Shown one piece after another: positions 1 to 4,440 of a DNA stretch of 5,265 nt (positions are counted from its first letter, which is position 1; the number at the start of each line of letters is the position of its first letter). Position numbers and translations under genes: made by a program. Location: positions 1 to 5,265 of the forward strand of contig DOUU01000240.1 of assembly GCA_003520425.1 (NCBI GenBank), given 5' to 3'. Origin of the DNA: Deltaproteobacteria bacterium (GTDB lineage: Bacteria; Myxococcota_A; UBA9160). The notes below the pieces were generated by a model that saw only the letters and a list, made by a program, of their open reading frames with translations, was not told where the DNA came from and ran no database searches.

Positions 1-635
1 TCCACCAGGGTGTCGATGCGGCTCAGGAAGAAGCTGGCCACCGAAGCCACCCCGAGGTGCTGCCCCCGGCCGGCCCGCTCCTCCAGCCCGGAGAGGTAAG
101 CCTCGGCCACTTCCCGATAGCGGGGCAGCCCAAAGAGCAGGGTGACGTTCACGTTGATGCCTTCGCCGATGAGCCGCCGGATGGCCGGCAGCCCCTCCCG
201 GGTGGCCGGCACCTTGATGAAGACGTTGGGGCGCTCCAACTTGGCCCACAGGCGCCGGGCCTCGGCAATGGTGCCGGGGGTGTCGTAGGCCAGGTGAGGA
301 TTGACCTCCAGGCTGACGAAGCCGTCGGCGCCCTGAAGCTCGGAATATATCGGGCGGAAGAGGTCCGCGGCCCCCTGCACGTCGGACACCGTCAGGGTCT
401 CGTAAATCTCCTGGAGCCCCTTCCCCTGCCGGGAGAGCCGGCCGATATCCTCGTCGTAATCCAGGCTGCCGCTGATGGCCTTATCGAAAATAGCCGGATT
501 GGAAGTCACCCCCCGCAGGCCGTCTGCGTCGATGAGGCCCTGGAGTTCACCGGAATTGAGCAGATGCCGGCTGAGAAAGTCCAGCCAGACGCTCTGACCA
601 CAGCCGCGGAGTTTCAGCAGAGGGTTCTCTTGCAT
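1..635 (-). CDS. tal: Transaldolase, N-terminal 211 residues (C-terminus beyond the window)
   Basis: Transaldolase moves a three-carbon dihydroxyacetone unit between sugar phosphates in the non-oxidative pentose phosphate pathway, in the cytoplasm, through a Schiff base on a lysine. Visible family motifs, in order: WLDFLSR (residues 17-23, with the probable catalytic Asp19), GVTSNPAIF (42-50), VSLEVNP (107-113), NVFIKVPAT (137-145, with Lys141 as the Schiff-base lysine) and INVNVTLLF (160-168). The motif style resembles the longer transaldolases of about 370 residues, including those fused to phosphoglucose isomerase. The missing C-terminus prevents telling a stand-alone enzyme from a Tal-Pgi fusion. 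The ATG at 635 is preceded by GGGAGA seven bases upstream. It follows the receiver fragment by 19 bases, so the two may be co-transcribed. Ala codons are mostly GCC (about 12 of 17, one GCG), unlike the genes to the right. The family call is firm. Confidence 0.95.
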   Translation of the reverse strand, partial: MQENPLLKLRGCGQSVWLDFLSRHLLNSGELQGLIDADGLRGVTSNPAIFDKAISGSLDYDEDIGRLSRQGKGLQEIYETLTVSDVQGAADLFRPIYSELQGADGFVSLEVNPHLAYDTPGTIAEARRLWAKLERPNVFIKVPATREGLPAIRRLIGEGINVNVTLLFGLPRYREVAEAYLSGLEERAGRGQHLGVASVASFFLSRIDTLV

Positions 636-654
636 GTGCCGGTCTCCCGTCAGG

Positions 655-879
655 CTAATCCTGCTCCAGGGCCTTGATCTTCTTCAGTCGGCGCTGGAAA
701 TCCAGGTCCGGCATCACCAGGTCCAGGAGGACAAGGTCAGGTCGCTCCTCCTTGGCTTTGCGGATGGCCTCCTCGCCGCTCCGCGCCCGGACGAGGACAA
801 AATCCTCCTTGCTTAAGGTCAGCTCCACGACCTTCTGGATCGTCACGCTGTCGTCCGCAAGAAGCAAGGTCTTGGGCAT
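655..879 (-). CDS. Truncated response-regulator receiver protein (probable remnant)
   Basis: This 74-residue product starts as a CheY-like receiver. It shows the acidic pair Asp9-Asp10 in LLLADDSVTIQK, then RPDLVLLDLVMPD (46-58) with the phosphoacceptor at Asp53. After residue 58 the expected remainder of the domain is absent: there is no conserved Thr/Ser on strand 4 and no Lys on strand 5. Instead a 16-residue charged tail, rich in Lys and Arg, runs to a TAG stop. Complete receivers are about 120 residues, so this one cannot fold or signal normally. It may be a decayed gene, an internal deletion, or a join between two unrelated sequences. The ATG at 879 was chosen because homology begins at MPK. 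An upstream GTG at 921 would only add a non-conserved Pro/Gly/Arg stretch. The ribosome site is a G-run close to the ATG and is not ideal. The downstream gene is transaldolase. Confidence 0.7.
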   Translation of the reverse strand: MPKTLLLADDSVTIQKVVELTLSKEDFVLVRARSGEEAIRKAKEERPDLVLLDLVMPDLDFQRRLKKIKALEQD

Positions 880-1031
880 GATCCCCCCGCGGCGCTCGGG
901 TCCCGGCGCCGATTCCACCACACTTCGCGTGTATTATCGTCGGCAAGCGCTCCGGGATTGAATGCTTTCTTTGCTTCCGCCTCAAGGCCCCGCCTCGCCG
1001 GCGGCGCCGAGGGGCCGTCCGCACCCGATCA

Positions 1032-1049
1032 AGTCACCCCCGGGTGACT
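1032..1049. repeat. Perfect inverted repeat upstream of the PP2C gene
   Basis: AGTCACCC and GGGTGACT form 8-base perfect arms around a CC centre. The dyad lies 53 bases before the phosphatase ATG, in the non-coding stretch 880-1102 between two divergent genes. It could be an operator or a leader hairpin. No T-run follows, so it does not look like an intrinsic terminator. I see no clear -35/-10 pair around it. Confidence 0.55.
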
Positions 1050-1102
1050 CCGATACGCAGGGGGTCCGGGGCCGCTTCCAGGACCCCTCGGAGCCCTTCG
1101 CG

Positions 1103-1861
1103 ATGATCTTGCGCTCCTCTGCTGCCTCGGACGTCGGCCGCCGTCGACGCATCAACGAAGACCGCTACGCCCTCGTTCCCGATCTTGGCCTGTTCCTTGT
1201 TGCGGACGGTATGGGGGGCCACACCGCCGGCCAGGTGGCGAGCGCGCTCGCGACGGAGGCCGTGACCCGCTGCGTGCGCGGGGGAGGGTCGGACAAGGGG
1301 AGCCTCGCGGAGTGCCTGCGGGAGGCCGTCTTCGCCGCGAATCTCGAGGTCTTTCAGACCGCGCAGGAGCGACCCGAGCTCTCTGGCATGGGCACCACGC
1401 TGGTCACGATGCTCTTTGCGGGTGACCGCGCGGCGCTGGCTCATGTGGGAGACAGCCGGGCCTATCTCGTGCGCCGCGGGCGGATTCGCCAGCTGACCGA
1501 TGACCATTCGCTGGTCGGGGAGCTGCAGCGCCGGGGTGAGCTCAGCGCGGACGCCGCCCGCGATCATCCCCACCGGCACGTGCTCACGCGCGCACTCGGC
1601 GTGCGGCGTGCGGTGCAGCCCGACCTCGCCGAACTGGAGATCGCCGGAGACGACGTCTTCGTGCTCTGCACGGACGGACTGACGACCCATGTGCGCGACG
1701 AGGAGATCGCGAAAGCCGTGGCGGGGGACGCGGACCCTGCCGAGACCGCCCAAGCTCTGATCGCCCTCGCCAACACCCGAGGGGGCGAAGACAACGTGAC
1801 CGTTGCAATCGTGCGCTGCGAGGGCGAGGCGGGGTCGCCCGTCTTCCCGGCGCTCTCTTAG
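1103..1861 (+). CDS. PP2C-family Ser/Thr protein phosphatase
   Basis: This is a 252-residue metal-dependent (Mn/Mg) phosphatase of the bacterial PP2C/PstP/Stp type, which removes phosphate from Ser and Thr of proteins, usually opposing a Hanks-type kinase. Motifs in order: RRINEDRY (15-22), LFLVADGMGGHTAG (30-43, with metal ligand Asp35 and Gly36), SGMGTTL (94-100), AHVGDSRAYLVRRG (113-126), LTDDHSLV (131-138), LTRALG (161-166), VLCTDGL (187-193, metal ligand Asp191) and GGEDNVTV (227-234, metal ligand Asp230). The length equals a bare catalytic domain, and no membrane segment or signal peptide is seen, so it should be cytoplasmic. The reading frame is open back to an ATG at 962, but those 47 extra residues are low-complexity Pro/Arg/Gly. 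The ATG at 1103 places homology at the start and has a GGAG about nine bases upstream. It converges on fliA with overlapping stop codons. No kinase is in view, so its substrate is unknown. Confidence 0.93.
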   Translation: MILRSSAASDVGRRRRINEDRYALVPDLGLFLVADGMGGHTAGQVASALATEAVTRCVRGGGSDKGSLAECLREAVFAANLEVFQTAQERPELSGMGTTLVTMLFAGDRAALAHVGDSRAYLVRRGRIRQLTDDHSLVGELQRRGELSADAARDHPHRHVLTRALGVRRAVQPDLAELEIAGDDVFVLCTDGLTTHVRDEEIAKAVAGDADPAETAQALIALANTRGGEDNVTVAIVRCEGEAGSPVFPALS

Positions 1862-2622
1862 CGCTCCGTCATGCCCTTCAGCTTCGAGCGCAGGCGCAAC
1901 ACCGCCTTGGTGTGGATCTGGCATACGCGGGACTCGGTGATGCCGAGAATCGAGCCGATTTCCTTCATGTTGAGGTCTTCGTAGTAGTAGAGCGACACCA
2001 CGAGGCGCTCCTTCTCCGGAAGCGTGGCGATCGTGTCGCCGATGATCTCCTTCATCTCCTGCAGCTTGAGGGAGGCGAACGGATTCTCGGAATGCACATC
2101 CTCGACGATGTCGGCGAAGCTTCCGTTGCGGTCCCCGTCCGGGCTCGAACCGCGGATTTCTTCAAGATTCACCAACGAGATGCCACGCACTTGGTTCAAG
2201 AGCTCGTGGAACTTGTCGATCTGAAGACCCAGCGAATCCGCAACCTCCTCTTCGCTGGCCGAGCGGCCCAGTCGCTGCTCCACCTCTCCGTAGGCGCGCT
2301 CGAGGCGGCGGCTCTTCTGGCGAACGCTGCGGGGTACCCAGTCCAGTGAACGAAGCTGATCCAGGATGGCTCCCTTGATTCTGAACTCGGCGTAGGTCTT
2401 GAACTTGCAGTTCTTGTCGGGATCGTACTTCTCGATCGCGTCCATCAGCCCGATGACGCCGGTGTTGTGCAGGTCGTCGAGGTCGATGTGCGAGGGAAGC
2501 CGGACGGCGATGCGGTTCACGATGTAGCGGATGAGGGGCGTGTGCTCGAGGACGATCTGCTCTTTGAGGTTCGGCGGGACTTCAGAGTTGGTCTCCTTCA
2601 GCTCTCGGAGCAGTGTCTCCAT
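1858..2622 (-). CDS. fliA: Flagellar sigma-28 factor FliA (FliA/WhiG family)
   Basis: This alternative sigma factor directs RNA polymerase to late flagellar and chemotaxis promoters and is normally held in check by the anti-sigma factor FlgM. The 254 residues cover region 2 (about 26-106), including IDLDDLHNTGVIGLMDAIEKYD and the promoter-melting and -10-reading stretch FKTYAEFRIKGAILDQLRSLDW; region 3 (about 107-185), with RRLERAYGEVEQRLGR; and region 4 (about 195-248), with the -35-reading helix-turn-helix EIGSILGITESRVCQI. Region 1.1 is absent, as usual in this family. The ATG at 2622 has AGGGGGA seven bases upstream. An in-frame ATG at 2655 would add 11 residues but has a poorer ribosome site. 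A sigma-54-type promoter lies at 2682-2697, and a sigma-54 activator gene is the next gene upstream on the same strand. The stop codon overlaps that of the convergent phosphatase gene. Confidence is high for the family, moderate for the exact start. Confidence 0.95.
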   Translation of the reverse strand: METLLRELKETNSEVPPNLKEQIVLEHTPLIRYIVNRIAVRLPSHIDLDDLHNTGVIGLMDAIEKYDPDKNCKFKTYAEFRIKGAILDQLRSLDWVPRSVRQKSRRLERAYGEVEQRLGRSASEEEVADSLGLQIDKFHELLNQVRGISLVNLEEIRGSSPDGDRNGSFADIVEDVHSENPFASLKLQEMKEIIGDTIATLPEKERLVVSLYYYEDLNMKEIGSILGITESRVCQIHTKAVLRLRSKLKGMTER

Positions 2623-2629
2623 GGACTGT

Positions 2630-2636
2630 TCCCCCT
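2630..2636 (-). promoter_or_regulatory. Ribosome binding site for the 2622 start of fliA
   Basis: AGGGGGA lies seven bases upstream of the ATG at 2622. It is the strongest ribosome-site match near either candidate fliA start. It would lie within the coding sequence if the longer start at 2655 were used, which argues for the shorter protein. Confidence 0.6.
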
Positions 2637-2681
2637 GTTTCAGTTCATCTGCCATCGGCTTGCCTGCGTCCTGCCGGCAGA

Positions 2682-2697
2682 AGCACGCCTCATGCCA
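2682..2697 (-). promoter_or_regulatory. Sigma-54 (-24/-12) promoter for fliA
   Basis: The minus strand reads TGGCATGAGGCGTGCT. Against the sigma-54 consensus TGGCAC-R-N4-TTGCW it has the invariant GG (2696-2695) and GC (2684-2683) exactly ten bases apart, and differs at only one position in each element (T for C, G for T). The predicted start of transcription is near 2671. That leaves a leader of about 49 bases before the ATG at 2622, including its ribosome site. It faces fliA, and the gene just upstream encodes a sigma-54 activator. The match is direct; its activity is inferred. Confidence 0.7.
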
Positions 2698-2807
2698 AAG
2701 CCCGGGCTGGCCTTGCCACGGAGGCTCGGGGACCGTCCGGGATGTGCGTAAGGGTCCAGAAGCACGCGAGTTTCCGGACACTCGGGCGTGGCGCCGAGCG
2801 GCAGCGG

Positions 2808-2823
2808 ATGCGCGTGTGCGCAT
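2808..2823. repeat. Dyad ATGCGC-N4-GCGCAT
   Basis: Perfect 6-base arms around GTGT, centred about 145 bases upstream of the predicted fliA transcription start. The distance suits an activator-binding site for sigma-54 transcription. Short dyads also arise by chance in GC-rich DNA. Confidence 0.35.
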
Positions 2824-2826
2824 GCA

Positions 2827-2850
2827 GCCCGCTGCGGCGGCAGAGCGGGC
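2827..2850. repeat. Inverted repeat GCCCGCT-N10-AGCGGGC
   Basis: Perfect 7-base arms around a 10-base loop, between the two flanking dyads. In the minus-strand transcript it could form a GC-rich hairpin about 90 bases after the activator gene stop. No T-run follows, so it is at best a weak transcript end or processing site. Confidence 0.3.
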
Positions 2851-2872
2851 GGCTCGCAAGAGCGTCAGGGTT

Positions 2873-2888
2873 CCGACGCGATCGTCGG
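2873..2888. repeat. Dyad CCGACG-N4-CGTCGG, candidate enhancer site
   Basis: Perfect 6-base arms around CGAT. The outermost bases extend it to 8-base arms with one mismatch. It is centred about 210 bases upstream of the predicted fliA transcription start and 52 bases or more after the activator gene stop. It could be an upstream activating sequence for an NtrC-type protein. Its sequence differs from the 2808-2823 dyad, so they are not obvious copies of one site. Confidence 0.35.
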
Positions 2889-2939
2889 GATGGCGTTACG
2901 AATCGGTTCTTGCGGGATCGAGCGGATTGCGGACGACGC

Positions 2940-4331
2940 TCACGTTTCGGGGGCGTCGAGGCCTTTCTTTTTCATCTTCTCCAGCAGGGTGGTGCGATTC
3001 AGACCCAGCAGCTGAGCGGCCCGGTTCTTATTCCAGTGCGTGTGCTCGAGCGCCTGGCGGATCAGGTCGGCCTCGAAGCGGTCCACCACCTCATTGAAGG
3101 GCAGGCCGCTCGCCGGCACGCGCGGGGCGGCAAAGCTGGGCTCGGAAACCCGGTCGCGAATGGAGCGCGGCAGGTCCTCGACGCTGATCTGCCCTTCCCC
3201 TCTCAGGATCGCGAGGCGCTCCATCAGATTCTCGAGCTCGCGCACGTTGCCGGGCCAGTCGTACGCGCACAGCTGGTCGACCGCCTGGGCAGTGATTCCC
3301 ACCGCCTTCGCCTTGCCGTGATTCACCCGCTCGAGGAAATGGTGGATGAGAAGCGGAACATCGTCCGAGCGTTCGCGCAGGGGCGGCATCTCGATCGGGA
3401 TCACGTTCAGACGGTAGAAGAGATCCTCGCGGAAGCGCCGTTCGCGAATCGCTTGCTCGAGGTTCTGGTTCGTCGCCGCAATCACCCGAACGTTCACGCG
3501 CACGGTCTTCGACGAGCCGACCGGCTCGAAGGTCCGGTCCTGGAGGACCCGCAGCATCTTGACCTGGAGGTTCGAACTCATGTCGCCGATCTCGTCGAGG
3601 AAGATGCTGCCCCCGTTTGCAAGCGAGAAGCGGCCCTCTCGGTGGGCGAAGGCATTGGTGAAGGCTCCCCGCATGTGCCCGAAGAGCTCGCTTTCCAGCA
3701 GCTCCTCGGGAATCGCGCCGCAGTTGACGGTCACGAACATGCGGTCCGCGCGCCGGCTGTTGAAGTGGAGAGCCCGCGCGATCAGCTCCTTGCCGGTTCC
3801 GCTCTCGCCTGTGATGAGCACCGTGCTCTCGGTGTCTGCGACCTTCTCCACCGTGTCCAGCACGCGACGGAGCGCAGCGCTCGTGCCCACCACGTTCTCG
3901 AATCGATAGCGCGAGCGGAGCTGGTTCTGGAGCAGGCGGTTTTCGGCCTTGAGCCGCCCATGCTCGATCGCCTGTTCGACGAGGCGCCGCACCACGTCGA
4001 GATGGTCCTGGTCAAACGGCTTCTCGAGGTACCAGAAGGCCCCGGCGCGGAGCGCTTCGACCGAATGCTCGGGGCTGCCATAGCCCGTGATCACGATGCA
4101 GGGGATGTCGGGCTCGAGATCTTTCAACTGGCGCACGAGCTCGATGCCGTTGATTCCCGGCATGCGCACGTCGCACAAGACGAGATCGACGGGTTGGCCG
4201 GAGACGAGAGCCAACGCTTCGCTGGCGTCGCGGGCCATCGAAACCGCAAGCCCCATGCGCGAGAGAATGCGCTCGAGGGCTCGGCGATAGAGTTCCTCAT
4301 CGTCAACGACGAGAACGTGCGCTTTTCGCAG
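2940..4331 (-). CDS. NtrC-family sigma-54-dependent response regulator with probable CTG start
   Basis: This 463-residue regulator should respond to phosphorylation by a sensor kinase and use ATP to open sigma-54 promoters. The receiver (about 4-120) has VLVVDDEE with Asp10-Asp11, phosphoacceptor Asp54 in LVLCDVRMPG, Thr82 and Lys104. The AAA+ domain (about 145-385) has Walker A GESGTGKE (175-182), Walker B SIFLDEIGD (242-250) and FREDLFYRLNVIPI (300-313) with the usual arginines. The sigma-54 contact loop is GAFTNA (222-227), not GAFTGA. A Fis-type helix-turn-helix ends the protein (about 419-463, NKNRAAQLLGLNRTTL). The first in-frame ATG (4256) would remove the first receiver strand and the acidic pair. 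No ATG, GTG or TTG lies between it and the upstream stop at about 4394. A CTG at 4331 follows a perfect GGAGGT by six bases and restores a whole receiver. fliA is the next gene downstream on the strand, so a flagellar role is likely. No kinase is in view. Confidence 0.93.
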   Translation of the reverse strand: MRKAHVLVVDDEELYRRALERILSRMGLAVSMARDASEALALVSGQPVDLVLCDVRMPGINGIELVRQLKDLEPDIPCIVITGYGSPEHSVEALRAGAFWYLEKPFDQDHLDVVRRLVEQAIEHGRLKAENRLLQNQLRSRYRFENVVGTSAALRRVLDTVEKVADTESTVLITGESGTGKELIARALHFNSRRADRMFVTVNCGAIPEELLESELFGHMRGAFTNAFAHREGRFSLANGGSIFLDEIGDMSSNLQVKMLRVLQDRTFEPVGSSKTVRVNVRVIAATNQNLEQAIRERRFREDLFYRLNVIPIEMPPLRERSDDVPLLIHHFLERVNHGKAKAVGITAQAVDQLCAYDWPGNVRELENLMERLAILRGEGQISVEDLPRSIRDRVSEPSFAAPRVPASGLPFNEVVDRFEADLIRQALEHTHWNKNRAAQLLGLNRTTLLEKMKKKGLDAPET

Positions 4332-4338
4332 CTTGAAA

Positions 4339-4355
4339 CCTCCGCGCAGCGGAGG
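4339..4355 (-). promoter_or_regulatory. Hairpin enclosing the ribosome site of the CTG-start activator gene
   Basis: In the minus-strand transcript, CCTCCGC and GCGGAGG form a perfect 7-base stem with a 3-base TGC loop. The 3' arm contains the GGAGG of the ribosome site (GGAGGT, 4343-4338) for the start at 4331. If the stem forms, the ribosome site is paired and translation would be reduced. The pairing is visible directly; a regulatory role is inferred. Confidence 0.5.
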
Positions 4356-4410
4356 GGGGCGTGGCGCAGTGTAGAGACTTCGCTCCGCGGTTCAAGCCGG
4401 GGCGCTCAAG

Positions 4411-4428
4411 GGTCCCGATTCCGGGACC
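4411..4428. repeat. Perfect inverted repeat before the plus-strand activator gene
   Basis: GGTCCCG and CGGGACC form 7-base arms around ATTC, ending 12 bases before the GTG at 4441. It could be an operator in the 109-base divergent spacer or a hairpin in the 5' leader of the plus-strand mRNA. I see no convincing sigma-70 or sigma-54 promoter in the spacer. Confidence 0.5.
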
Positions 4429-4440
4429 GATAAGAGCCCC

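Larger units (their letters stand above)
2623..2939. other. Non-coding stretch upstream of fliA, likely regulatory
   Basis: This 317-base stretch lies between the stop of the upstream activator gene and the fliA start. The fliA frame stays open through much of it, but the translation is low-complexity Arg/Ala/Pro with no recognisable domain, so I do not call a gene. It contains the fliA ribosome site, a sigma-54 promoter match and three short dyads, each listed separately. I see no intrinsic terminator with a T-run after the activator gene, so some read-through into fliA is possible. Confidence 0.6.

Noticed and set aside
934..941. Sigma-28-like -10 element (GACGATAA, minus strand) upstream of the receiver fragment
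   Set aside because: The -10 matches seven of eight positions of GCCGATAA, but no acceptable -35 (TAAA) lies at the right distance. A sigma-70 reading also lacks a -35.
985..1018. GC-rich imperfect hairpin with GGCCCC/GGGGCC arms as a terminator
   Set aside because: The flanking genes diverge from this point, no T-run follows on either strand, and the stem is bulged.
962..1102. N-terminal extension of the phosphatase from an ATG at 962
   Set aside because: The 47 added residues are Pro/Arg/Gly-rich without any domain, and PP2C homology and a ribosome site fit the ATG at 1103.
1034..1924. Large minus-strand open frame opposite the phosphatase
   Set aside because: It is antisense to clear PP2C motifs and its translation shows no domain.
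2671..2680. Palindrome CTGCCGGCAG at the predicted fliA transcription start
   Set aside because: It has no loop and is short, so it is likely chance at this GC content.
2623..2859. Long N-terminal extension of fliA
   Set aside because: The frame is open but the residues look like translated GC-rich spacer, and a sigma-54 promoter match lies within it.
2613..4433. Large plus-strand open frame opposite the activator gene
   Set aside because: It is an antisense shadow of a clear NtrC-type gene, common in high-GC DNA, with no recognisable domain.
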